A DNA stretch of 36,792 nt from Martensiomyces pterosporus (taxonomy: Eukaryota > Kickxellomycota > Kickxellomycetes > Kickxellales > Kickxellaceae): positions 1-36,792 of the forward strand of contig MU604070.1 of NCBI GenBank assembly GCA_025201845.1, read 5' to 3'. How positions within the stretch are numbered: position 1 is the first letter of the stretch; every line of letters begins with the position of its first letter. Below, in pieces: positions 26,481-35,554 of the stretch. A program made the position numbers and the translations under genes. The notes below the pieces were generated by a model that did not search any database, was not told where the DNA came from, and saw only the letters and a program-made list of their open reading frames with translations.

Positions 26481-27959
26481 ATGGGAAAGCACGGACAAAC
26501 CTACCTCATCGGCTGCATTGCCGCCATGGGTGGCCTTCTCTTCGGCTATGACATTGGCGTCATGTCGTCGGTGATGGTCATGCCCCATTGGATAAAATTC
26601 TTCAACGACCCGCAGTCCGTTGGTATCGGCGTCATCGTCTCGATCCTGACGGCTGGCTGCTTCGTCGGCGCCCTGGCCGCTGGGTGGCTGGCCGACAAGT
26701 ACTCGCGTAAGCGCACCATCATGGCTGGTGCCGTTCTGTTCGTCATCGGTTCGATCATCCAGTGCGCCTCGGCCAACCGCGGCATGCTTATTGCTGGCCG
26801 CTTCATCAATGGCCTCTCCGTGGGTTTCCTGTCCATGGTCGTGCCCATGTTCCAGTCAGAGCTTGCTGCTCCCGAGGTCCGTGGTCGCCTTGTGTCCCTT
26901 CAGCAGTGGGCCATCACCTGGGGAATCATGATTGCCTTCTGGATCGACTACGGATGCGGGTTCATCAGCGGCAACACCTCGTGGCGTCTTCCCCTGGGTC
27001 TGCAGATGGTGCCTGCCATCATCCTGCTCGGCGGCATGTTCTTTGTCCCCTTCTCGCCTCGCTGGCTCGTCAACAACGACCGCATCGAGGAGGCTCAGCG
27101 CGTTCTCGCCCGCCTTCGCTCGAATGGCGACATCAACGCACCCGAGGTTATTGAGGAGCTCGAGGAGATCAAGGAGGCTGTGCGTATCGAGCGCGAGGCT
27201 GCCGAGTACGGCTACATTGAGCTTATCAAGTACCCGATCTTCCGCCGCGTCGTCCTTGGTGTTGGCATCCAGATCTTCCAGCAGCTCACCGGCATCAACG
27301 TCGTCATGTACTTTGCCCCCAAGATCTTTGAGCAGGCTGGCCTCACTGGCAGCCACGCCTCGACTCTTGCTCAGGGCGTCAACGGCGTCGTCAACATGCT
27401 GTCCACCATCCCCGCCATCCTCTGGGTCGACCGCTGGGGTCGCCGCAGGACCCTTATCATCGGCTCGATCGTCTGCGGTGGCTCTTACCTTATTCAGGCC
27501 ATTATCAAGGGAGTTACCTCACACCCCACGGTCAATAATGGCGACGTCAACCTGCACATGCCCACGGGCCCCTCGTATGCAATCGTGGTCATGGTGTACA
27601 TCTTCGTCTGCGGCTTTGCCTTCTCCTGGGGCCCCATCGGATGGATCTATCCCTCGGAGATCTTCCCCATGCACATCCGCTCCAAGGCCAACTCGATCAC
27701 CACTGCCGCCAACTGGCTGTTCAACTTTGTCATCGGTCTTGTGTGCCCCATCCTCCTCAAGAAGATCACCTGGAAGCTGGACATCATCTTTGCGATCTTT
27801 ATGACCGTTGCCCTGATCTGTGTCTACCTCTTCTACCCCGAGACCAAGAACCGTCCTCTCGAGGAGATGGAGGTTGTGTTCACTGGCTCTGTCTGGGCGT
27901 TCAAGGACAAGAAGCGCATCGCCGACTACGATATCTCCAAGAAGATCGAGTCTGCCTAG
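26481..27959 (+). CDS. MFS sugar (hexose) transporter, copy 2
   Basis: The product is 492 residues. It is a close paralogue of the upstream transporter: both begin MGKH and share GGLLFGYD, RGRLVSLQQWAITWG, QQLTGINV, DRWGRR, GPIGWIYPSEIFPMHIRSKA and PLEEMEVVFTGS-type ends. The helix 6-7 loop carries PFSPRWLV, again without the Glu of the classical PESPRWL. Differences concentrate in loops and in helices 2, 3 and 10, which may change affinity or substrate. Transport of hexose across the plasma membrane is expected from the family; specificity is not readable. The C-terminal tail is shorter than copy 1 and lacks its Gly/Ser-rich end. The promoter differs clearly from copy 1, so the two are probably expressed under different conditions. 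Confidence 0.95.
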   Translation: MGKHGQTYLIGCIAAMGGLLFGYDIGVMSSVMVMPHWIKFFNDPQSVGIGVIVSILTAGCFVGALAAGWLADKYSRKRTIMAGAVLFVIGSIIQCASANRGMLIAGRFINGLSVGFLSMVVPMFQSELAAPEVRGRLVSLQQWAITWGIMIAFWIDYGCGFISGNTSWRLPLGLQMVPAIILLGGMFFVPFSPRWLVNNDRIEEAQRVLARLRSNGDINAPEVIEELEEIKEAVRIEREAAEYGYIELIKYPIFRRVVLGVGIQIFQQLTGINVVMYFAPKIFEQAGLTGSHASTLAQGVNGVVNMLSTIPAILWVDRWGRRRTLIIGSIVCGGSYLIQAIIKGVTSHPTVNNGDVNLHMPTGPSYAIVVMVYIFVCGFAFSWGPIGWIYPSEIFPMHIRSKANSITTAANWLFNFVIGLVCPILLKKITWKLDIIFAIFMTVALICVYLFYPETKNRPLEEMEVVFTGSVWAFKDKKRIADYDISKKIESA

Positions 27960-28208
27960 AGACAGCTGGTGATATTCCTTTTCTCTTTACGTTTGCCCAT
28001 CGTTACGCTATATTATAATAATACTAGTTCATCCTTTTAATTTTTGGCTTCATTGCGCAGCACTTTGCTTTGCATGTGCTCCTTGGTTTATTCTGTTTAT
28101 TCTGCTCATTTGTATGCCGAACGCAAGCACTGGCCCCACTAATTGACTTGCGCATATGCAGCGCACACCTGATTGATGCTTATTTATCTAATTAGCCGCA
28201 GCGTGCTT

Positions 28209-29831
28209 TTACGGGTCGCGAATGTCCAACCCGTCCATCCACGAGACCAATGTGGGGAGCAGCGAGCCGAAGGGACGGTTAATTCCGAGCAACTCCAGGC
28301 GGATGTCGTCGCGGCTGCCGCCTCTCGTGCCTCTCAGCGTGGCGCTCGGCGCAGAACGGCGGGGCAAAAAATAGGTTCTATCATCGGAATCACTTCGACC
28401 ATGCGACACTGGCATCATCGGATGCTGCTGCTGGTCCTGCGCAGGGGTTTGCTGCTGTGGTGCTACTGTTGCTGCCAGCGTGGGGAGAGCGTGGCTATGG
28501 TCATGTATGGTGACTTCATGGTGGTGCGGGGTAGAGGATCCACGCGACGACGAAGATGAGGTGCTGCTATTGTTGGATGTCGGGAAGCCATGGCGAGCGG
28601 GGGGGACGGTTGCCGAGTGCAGTTGCTGCTGCTCCTGCATATCCTCTCCCTCGTCCATGCTCTCGTCGGTCCTCGATACGGCAGTGGTGGACGATGTTTC
28701 GCGCTTCCTGAATCCGAACACCATGCCGCGGTCATCTCCGCACGGCGTCTGTGCAGCCGACGCCATGGCACTCCCGATAACGCTCTGTGCTGGTGGCGGC
28801 TGCTGCTGCTGGTTGTATTGGGTCATTGGAATGTCGCCAACATCCACACCCACAGCACTATCGTAGTCGCGCCAGGACTCCGCAGCCAACCCCAGCCCAT
28901 CGTTGTCGTCCACGTACCTGCGTCTCCTTACACGGGTGTACTCAGAAACCCTGGGCAGCTCGCCGTCTTCATCCTCATCAATGTCTTCGTCCATTGACCC
29001 AGACATACATGATTTTGCATACGCAGCCTTTGACTCTCTGCGTCTTGCAATCGCCAGCTCCAGAGCGGAGTAGTAGACCCTATGCACGAGGTATGTGAGC
29101 ACGGCACCAAGCACAACATCCACCGTGTAGTGGTACCGTGCAAGAAGCACCGTCAGAACACCCACAAACGTGTGCACCGCGCTGTACGCAATGATAGCCC
29201 AGTGCGTCGCATACCGCAGCCAGAACAAAAACGAAATCATCAGGATGGCTGTGTGCCCCGAAAATATCTTGTCCGTGCACTGTCCTATCTTCCCTGCCAA
29301 AATGTCGGGCGTGGCCAGGATGACTTCCCACGTGGACTGCGGGACAGCAATTTCACACGTGCCAATCGAGGGCGGGACCGTAGTTACCGAGATTGTTATC
29401 GAGCGCAGGAAGTAGAGGGCGGTTACCATCCACGCGATTCGCCTTAGCAGCATCAGGCGTTGCCGCCACCCCCTTGCTAGTATGCACCCGCCGACCATGC
29501 AGATTATCACAGAGGACCCAACGAGCTTGTCTGAGATCCAGGCGCGCTCCATGACTGGCAGGTGGTCCAGAATCTGGTCCTCGAGCATCGAGTATGCGGG
29601 CCAGGGGGTCGACAGACGCGGCTTGGAGGGGTGTTTGGTGGTGTCTTGGTGCAGGAGCTTCTCTGATTCGTGAAAGCGCCTGAGCCACCGCATGTCGGAC
29701 CACTGCTGGCAGACAACCATCCAGATACCCACTGCAAACAGAGCGGCCCACGCTAGCAGCGTGCGAGTGAGTTCGCGCAGAAACACCCGCGAGGAGAACA
29801 AGTCCAGCAGCGAGCGAATAGACAACGCCAT
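28209..29831 (-). CDS. Sphingomyelin-synthase-family PAP2 enzyme (sphingolipid headgroup transferase)
   Basis: The product is 540 residues. About six membrane helices lie in residues 20-260, followed by a 280-residue acidic, Gln/Ser-rich tail. Motifs of the sphingomyelin synthase family are intact: R130-R131-x8-Y140-x2-R143-x6-T150; C185-T-D187-x3-S191-G-H193-T; and H234-Y-T-V-D238-V. The catalytic triad would be His193, His234 and Asp238. Members move a phospho-headgroup from a phospholipid to ceramide in Golgi, ER or plasma membrane, making sphingomyelin, ceramide phosphoethanolamine or, in plants and kinetoplastids, inositol phosphorylceramide. The headgroup used here cannot be told. It converges with the second transporter, 249 bases away. 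ATG 29831 begins a short amphipathic segment before the first helix. This is not Aur1-like in its motifs. Confidence 0.85.
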   Translation of the reverse strand: MALSIRSLLDLFSSRVFLRELTRTLLAWAALFAVGIWMVVCQQWSDMRWLRRFHESEKLLHQDTTKHPSKPRLSTPWPAYSMLEDQILDHLPVMERAWISDKLVGSSVIICMVGGCILARGWRQRLMLLRRIAWMVTALYFLRSITISVTTVPPSIGTCEIAVPQSTWEVILATPDILAGKIGQCTDKIFSGHTAILMISFLFWLRYATHWAIIAYSAVHTFVGVLTVLLARYHYTVDVVLGAVLTYLVHRVYYSALELAIARRRESKAAYAKSCMSGSMDEDIDEDEDGELPRVSEYTRVRRRRYVDDNDGLGLAAESWRDYDSAVGVDVGDIPMTQYNQQQQPPPAQSVIGSAMASAAQTPCGDDRGMVFGFRKRETSSTTAVSRTDESMDEGEDMQEQQQLHSATVPPARHGFPTSNNSSTSSSSSRGSSTPHHHEVTIHDHSHALPTLAATVAPQQQTPAQDQQQHPMMPVSHGRSDSDDRTYFLPRRSAPSATLRGTRGGSRDDIRLELLGINRPFGSLLPTLVSWMDGLDIRDP

Positions 29832-30744
29832 TGCCAGTTGGGGTGATAGTTGAAGGGGCTCCTCCGATTTAGTAGTGTGTGCTGGTGGTACAAGTGCTGA
29901 AAGGGCCTGGATGCAGGTATTTGCTTGGCAGACAGCAGGGAAGAGGCAGGGGATTAAGTGGTATAAGGAAACTTGGAGAAGATGAAATAACGGTTAATGA
30001 AACAGCAAAGGGAAGAGAAAGAAAGAGGCTTGGAAGCTTGGTCCCTGCAACTGGCATGCACTTTAGCTGGAATCTCGTGGCTTTTTTCTTCTCGCTCCTT
30101 CTGTTGTAGCTAGTGTAGTAAATCAGTCCTTCCCCTTTTGTTTTGCTCTCTTTCTTCTATTTTTAAATTCTCAGGATGGACGGTCGACAAACCTCGTCTC
30201 ACTCGAGACCAATAGGATAGCCCACCGCCAGCAGCAGCTGCACGCAGTAGCACTCAGAGAGCAGCAATGTTTTCCGCCCAGCACCTCTTCTTTTTCTTGG
30301 GCCCTTGCCTTCTGCTGCCAGTGCAGACAGCGCAGCAGAGCAGCGCACTCTCCAGCACACGGTGCATGATGCATGGCCCATGTTTTACCTGCCTGGAGGC
30401 CTTGGACCACATGGAGACCACTCGCTCTACCCACATTCAAAGCCCGCACGCATGGCTCGAGCCGACATCTGCTTTCTGCGCGGCCAATCGCAGGCCAAGA
30501 AAGCCCTTGATTTGGAGCTGATAAACCAGCCAAATTGCAGACTGCACCGCGCTTCCAGGTAGGAGTTCGAAGTGTAGATAGTAGTTAACGATAGAGAAAG
30601 AAAAAGAGGACTGACAGTCGAAAAGTAAAACTATAGGGAGAAGTAGCTGACTGGGCCGGAACAAAGCAAGAAACCTGGAGCGGAGATGTATGCATTCTCC
30701 CTCGCATAAGTGCCCTTTTTTCCCTTTGTTCCGCTCAATGCTAC
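29832..30744. other. Intergenic region upstream of the PAP2 gene
   Basis: This 913-base gap lies between the start of the PAP2 enzyme and the end of QCR2, both on the minus strand. Open frames of up to 120 codons overlap on both strands at 30171-30562; one on + begins with a signal-peptide-like stretch but has no other support. A CCAAT sequence is at 30209-30213. No gene is supported. Confidence 0.45.
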
Positions 30745-32164
30745 TCAGAAACCAAGAGTGTCGACGTAGGGTGTGGTCTGAGAGAGGCCAACGGCAGCAG
30801 CAACGGGCTTGGACTTGAATGCCTTGGCGGCAGCCGATGCGAGCTGGGCAGCAGCAGCGTCGACAGTCTCAAGAGTAACCGGCTTCTGTCCAAGAGCGAT
30901 CTGGCTGAGGGCCTGGATCTTGCCCTGGCGGGTAGCCAGAGCCTCGGAGAGGTCGACCTTGGTGGCAGCAACAGCGCGCTGCACAGACTCGCCGCTGGCA
31001 GAGGCAACGTCCTTCTGGATGGTGGCAGCAACCTTCTCAACAGCCTTCTGGATCTGCGAGCTGGGTGCCGAAACAAGGACACCGACGAGGGCAGCATCCG
31101 TGTACGAGAAGGAGAACGACTCGATGCCGAATCCCTCCTCAACGGCGAGCTTGGCAAGAGGAGACACGCCAGTGTTCCACTTCATGCGCTTCTGGGCGCC
31201 AAGCAGGTTGGCCAGTGCCTGCGAGGTGCTGGCCTCGGCCTCAAAGGCAAGAGCGTAGTGCGACACGGGCGATCCGGACTCATAGATCTGCTGAACACCG
31301 CCAGTGAACTTGGAGGCGGGCGTGGAGAGAGCAGCCGACCCAGCAGCAGGGAGAGTCGCAAGCTTGGACTCGCCAACAAGGGCGGCAAGAGCCTGCGAAT
31401 CGATGCCAGTGCCGACAATGGCAACGCGGCCAGCAGTGAGAGCCGACTGAGCGTACTGGCGCACAGCGTCGCTGGTAGTCACGGGCGACGACTCGAGGGC
31501 ATAGAGCGAGTTTCCGAGTCCGCTGCGGAAGGCGGCCTGGTGAACGCCGTCGAGAACGCGGGTGGCAGGGGCAGTGCGGGCGCTGAGAGACTCGAACGAA
31601 ACGAGCTTGGCGATGTCCCTGAACTCGTGCTCAGCGAACTTTGTGGCCGTGGCGATATCTCCGAGGACATCAACAAAGTAGGGGATGGCGTCCTTGAAGC
31701 ACTCGACGGTATAGGTGATGTTCTCGCGAGTAGCCTCGGCGGTCAGGCTAGCGCCGTTAAGCTCGGCCTCGCGAACAGTGCGGAACGAGGTGCGGCTCTG
31801 GGTGTTCTACAGAATAAAGCATGCAGGCAATGGGTTCGTGCGTTAGCAGATGGCGCCATGGAAGACATGCGATGCGGCATTTCCACAATCCCTGCTGGAT
31901 CAGTATCAGGTTGCTGCCTTTCAAGCTTACCCGGAAGCCAAATGCCTTGAGGAAGTGGGCAGCACCGGCGGTCTCGGCGGTCTCAAAGCGGGATCCAGCG
32001 TTGATAACAAGGGAAATGGTGGCGAGAGGAGACGCGGACTCGTCAGCAACCGAGGCAACCTTAATGCCGTTGGCAGTGCTGACAACAGGGGCGCTGGCGG
32101 CCGAGGCGTAGGCGCGGGCAGCAAGGGGAGCAGCGAGCTTGGTGATAGCCTTAGACTGGAACAT
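30745..32164 (-). CDS. QCR2: Ubiquinol-cytochrome c reductase core subunit 2 (one intron)
   Basis: Exon 1 is 32164-31931 (78 codons) and exon 2 is 31806-30745 (354 codons with the stop), joined in phase 0 to give 431 residues. The junction reads FGFR/NTQSRTSFRTVRE, matching the family, and the next part (ATRENITYTVECF, PYFVDVLGDI, HQAAFRSGLGNSLY) is typical of core 2. The N-terminus MFQSKAITKLAAPLAARAYA is rich in Arg, Lys and Ala without acids, a mitochondrial presequence. The fold is that of processing peptidases, but the zinc motif is lost: AHFLKAF stands where active subunits have HFLEH. The protein is a structural part of respiratory complex III on the matrix side of the inner membrane. 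Confidence 0.93.
31807..31930 (-). other. Spliceosomal intron in QCR2
   Basis: On the minus strand the intron begins GTAAGC and ends TGTAG, with the branch-site motif TGCTAAC (the complement of its CTAAC is 31842-31846). It is 124 bases, not a multiple of three, and the unspliced frame runs into a stop after about 57 further codons, so retention would truncate the protein. Confidence 0.93.
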
Positions 32165-32958
32165 CGTCGTTATGTGTTTGCTCGAATACTACACACATGA
32201 AAAGGGCACCCTTCAATTCGAATTAGTAAAAGCAGCCAGTTTTGAATCGAATCCAGCCAGCCAGCGCAAATTCGCTATCATGAATTATGTTTGGCCGCCT
32301 CGTTCTCTCTGCGCGATTCCGGCCCGAATTGTGTGCACGGGGGCCACCGCGTCTCCAGCAAACGCCTCCTGTCGATGAATCCGCGCTGCCGAGAACGCAA
32401 TTCAAATTTGAGCCGACCGGCAAACGAGCAGGTGATCCTGCTGCCAATGTTTTGCTTTCCTTACCAACAAATTGGACGCCTTGCTGCAAATGAAGGTATT
32501 CAGAAAGAACAAAAGAGGAGAAATAGAACGAACAGATTCAACGACTTGCGAAAAATTAGGAGGCAAAAAGAGAAGAAAATCAACCAGGCCCTCCAGATAA
32601 TGATAGCAGCAGCTCCACCTTTGCCTGGCGCCCTCCAGCCTATTTTTTCCGGCAGCCAGGCCACTTGCCCGCCAAACCGCCGTCTCAAAGCGCGCGGCGA
32701 GATCGCAAGGGCAAGCCCGCCTGCGCTCAAACGAGATAAGATTGCTGATTGCAAATGATCTGATCACAGCTGCTGGTGATTTCCAGGCATCGATCTACAC
32801 TGGGATCAGGCGATGGCCAAGGGTAAGGGGTCTTTCGCCGACACGGACATTGCTGCGTGGGAACTTGCAAATGTAGAGTTGGCAATCTCACCTTCGCTCA
32901 GGCACACACAGCTATTCCTATTCCTATTATCATTCCTATTATCATTCCTACCGCCAGC
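32165..32958. other. Divergent promoter region of QCR2 and the S9 peptidase
   Basis: These 794 bases hold no supported gene. A CCAAT box on the minus strand (ATTGG at 32471-32475) lies about 310 bases upstream of QCR2 and would suit HAP-type control of a respiratory gene. TTAGTAA at 32223-32229 matches a Yap1-type site. A pyrimidine-rich ATTCCTATT/ATC repeat (32914-32950) precedes the peptidase start. Confidence 0.4.
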
Positions 32959-35097
32959 ATGTCAGCTGCTACAGCTTCTTCGCCCACTGTCGCCCCGTAC
33001 GGCAGCTGGAAGAGCCCCATCTCTGCCAAGACCGTCGCCTCGGCGTCCAGCAGCACGAGCGCCGTTCTTGTTGACCGCGCCAACCCTAACCGCGCCTACT
33101 GGCTTGAGTCTCGCCCATCTGAGGGCGGGCGGCGTGTGCTTGTTGGGAAGAACGTGGACGATTATACGGACGACTCCCTCCGCGAGTACACCACTGACAA
33201 GAAGTGGAATGTTCGCACTGCTGTCCACGAGTACGGAGGAGGCGCCTATGCAGTCTACGACGGACTGATTGTGTTTGCCAACTGGAGCGACCAGGGTCTC
33301 TATCTGCTCGATACAAAGGCCGACGGTGAGGCAGCTGAGCCTAGGCGCATCGCTGCCCAGAATGACAAGCTGCGCTATGCTGCATTTGCCATCCACCCAT
33401 CCAAGAGGTTTGTTGTTTGCGTTCGTGAGGACCACACAAAGGTTGACCTGGATGCCCCCGCTACCCTTGTTGCCATTCCCCTGCCTGCTGGTGCAGCTGG
33501 CAGTGGCGGCTATGCGCCAACTGAGGATGTCGTGCTATTCGGCTCCTCGGACTTTGTCTCCTCCCCTGTTTTCAGCCCTGCCAACGATGAAATCGCATTC
33601 TACGCTTGGAACCACCCGGACATGAACTGGGATGCCACCACGCTTTACCGCGCCACGCTTGCTTTTGACTCCAACGGTGTTCCCAAGAGCCTTGACAATC
33701 TGAAGACCGTCACCGGCGGAGAGAACGACCCCCGCGAGAGTGTGTACCAGCCAAGGTTCGACGATGAGGGCTGCCTTCACTTCATCAGCGACCGCTCGGG
33801 ATTCTGGAACCCTTACTACGTATCTGCCGATGGCGCTGTCACCCTTTCTCTTGCCAAGCCAATGCCAGCAGAGTTTGGCGAGCCTGAATGGGGATTTGGC
33901 ACGTCTACATTCCAGCCCATCCCTGGACGCAAGTTTAGCATGGTTGTGGCATTCGACCTCGAAGGCGAGTCGCATTTGGGTATTCTCAACGTCGCGACTC
34001 ACCAGATTGAGGCCCTGCCAGTTCCCGGGTGGACAGTCATGGGTGAGTTCCAGCTCGGTGTTTCGCGGTCCGGCGAGCCTGTCTTGCTGCTTGTTGCTGG
34101 TGGCCCAACCGAAAGCAGGGCACTGTACACGTACTTTATCAACGGCATGTCTGCCAAGGCGCTCTCGGGCAAGAAGCCATCAGCTGCTGGTGCCGAGTCA
34201 AGCGAAATTGACCAAGGATATGTCTCGGTTCCTCGCGAGATCACCTTCCCTACCAGACTGCCTCCCTTTGACAGCCCAGAGAGCAAGGAGGCCGTGGCAT
34301 ACGCATACTACTACCCGCCAGCCAACAAGGACTATAAGGGCCCTGATGGCGAGCTCCCTCCACTGCTTGTTCTCAGCCATGGTGGTCCGACCGGAGCTAC
34401 ATCTGCTCTTTACCAGCCCAGTATCCTGTACTGGACATCCCGCGGCTTCGGTGTTGTAGACGTCAACTACGGCGGATCAACAGGGTACGGCCGCGAGTAC
34501 AGAGAGCGCCTTTACCCGCACTTTGGCGAGGTCGATGTGGAGGACTGCTGTGGAGCCGCCCTTTACCTTGCGGATGCTGGCCTTGTCGACAGAAAGCGCC
34601 TGAGCATCATGGGAGGAAGTGCCGGTGGGTTCACGACCCTTGCCTGCCTTGCATTCCGCCCAGAGGTGTTTGCTGTGGGAGCTAGCCTGTATGGAATCTC
34701 TGACCTTGAGATCCTTATGCTGGAAACCCACAAATTCGAGTCGCAGTACCCAGTCCATCTGGTTGGCCCTTATCCCGAAGCGCGCGAGATCTACCTTAAG
34801 CGCTCGCCCATCTATTCCGTCGACAAGCTCGCGTGCCCCGCCATTTTCCTCCAGGGTCTTGAGGACAAGGTTGTGCCGCCCAACCAGGCCACGCTGATGG
34901 TCGATGCGCTGAAAAAGAAGGGTGTTCCTGTCGCGCATCTCGAGTTTGAGGGCGAGCAGCATGGCTTCCGCCAATCAAAGAACATCATCCGTGCGCTTGA
35001 GGCGCAGTTCTACTTCTTTGGTCGCATCCTTGGCTTCACTCCAGCGGACGACATTGAGCCGGTTCCCATTTTCAGCAGCTCTGCTGCTTCCAAGTAA
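32959..35097 (+). CDS. S9C-type prolyl oligopeptidase family serine peptidase
   Basis: The product is 712 residues from the ATG at 32959 (MSAATASSPTVAPYG). The N-terminal 420 residues have the look of a beta-propeller (repeated DxxG/W strands such as DEIAFYAWNHPDMNWD and LHFISDRSGFWNPYYV), and the C-terminal 270 an alpha/beta hydrolase. His474-Gly-Gly-Pro forms the oxyanion region, Ser554 in GGSAGG is the nucleophile, Asp636 in LEDKVVPP and His668 in EQHGF complete the triad. Family members cleave short peptides, as dipeptidyl or acylaminoacyl peptidases; the exact specificity is unknown. No signal peptide follows this start, so a cytosolic role is likely. An upstream ATG at 32813 could add 19 hydrophobic residues if an intron at 32823-32911 were spliced. 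Confidence 0.9.
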   Translation: MSAATASSPTVAPYGSWKSPISAKTVASASSSTSAVLVDRANPNRAYWLESRPSEGGRRVLVGKNVDDYTDDSLREYTTDKKWNVRTAVHEYGGGAYAVYDGLIVFANWSDQGLYLLDTKADGEAAEPRRIAAQNDKLRYAAFAIHPSKRFVVCVREDHTKVDLDAPATLVAIPLPAGAAGSGGYAPTEDVVLFGSSDFVSSPVFSPANDEIAFYAWNHPDMNWDATTLYRATLAFDSNGVPKSLDNLKTVTGGENDPRESVYQPRFDDEGCLHFISDRSGFWNPYYVSADGAVTLSLAKPMPAEFGEPEWGFGTSTFQPIPGRKFSMVVAFDLEGESHLGILNVATHQIEALPVPGWTVMGEFQLGVSRSGEPVLLLVAGGPTESRALYTYFINGMSAKALSGKKPSAAGAESSEIDQGYVSVPREITFPTRLPPFDSPESKEAVAYAYYYPPANKDYKGPDGELPPLLVLSHGGPTGATSALYQPSILYWTSRGFGVVDVNYGGSTGYGREYRERLYPHFGEVDVEDCCGAALYLADAGLVDRKRLSIMGGSAGGFTTLACLAFRPEVFAVGASLYGISDLEILMLETHKFESQYPVHLVGPYPEAREIYLKRSPIYSVDKLACPAIFLQGLEDKVVPPNQATLMVDALKKKGVPVAHLEFEGEQHGFRQSKNIIRALEAQFYFFGRILGFTPADDIEPVPIFSSSAASK

Positions 35098-35359
35098 GCA
35101 GGTGCATTTTTTTTTTAGTCGTTTTCCGTACATCCCTGTGTGTTGCCCGCGACAAATGCGGGGGCCACTTGGCCACATCTTGAACCAGATATCTGAAGCC
35201 ACTGCCAGGCAAAAAAAAAACGGCTAGGGTGGATTTGTATTCCAATGTTGGCACAGCTGCCCACCAATCAAACCAGCGGCAGCACGGTGGCTGGGTGAGC
35301 CATTGGCTTGAGCCATCACACCAGGAACTGGACCAGAAATGGAACGCTGCAGTAGTAAT

Positions 35360-35368
35360 ATGAGTCAT
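35360..35368. promoter_or_regulatory. Gcn4/GCRE site in HIS1 promoter
   Basis: ATGAGTCAT is the perfect 9-bp general-control response element bound by Gcn4/CPC1-type bZIP factors. It lies 187 bases upstream of the HIS1 start and 141 upstream of the TATA element, typical for amino-acid biosynthesis genes. Confidence 0.75.
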
Positions 35369-35508
35369 TCCCCGCCTGCCTCCCCACACCTGGCCTGCTC
35401 TATTTTGGCTAGGGAGCTGGCCAGCACTGCCCCTCTTTGCTCTCCACTCTACTCTGCATTGACTTCAGCTTATTGCCCTTATACACGCTCCCCCTCTTCC
35501 GTGCCCCG

Positions 35509-35518
35509 TATATATTAT
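35509..35518 (+). promoter_or_regulatory. TATA element of HIS1
   Basis: TATATATTAT starts 46 bases before the chosen ATG at 35555. It argues that the upstream in-frame ATG at 35339 is outside the transcript. Confidence 0.55.
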
Positions 35519-35554
35519 TGGAGGAAACAAGTAGCAAAACGGCAGCACTCCACA

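Larger units (their letters stand above)
35098..35554. other. Intergenic and HIS1 promoter region
   Basis: These 457 bases hold the peptidase 3' end (a T-run at 35107-35116) and the HIS1 promoter with its Gcn4 site and TATA box. An ATG at 35339 in frame with HIS1 lies upstream of both and is not thought to be used. Confidence 0.5.

Noticed and set aside
30267..30562. Small plus-strand frame with a signal-peptide-like start
   Set aside because: Overlapping frames on both strands and no conserved features; it lies in a promoter region.
35339..35554. 72-residue N-terminal extension of HIS1
   Set aside because: It would contain the Gcn4 site and the TATA box, and His1 enzymes begin at the later ATG.
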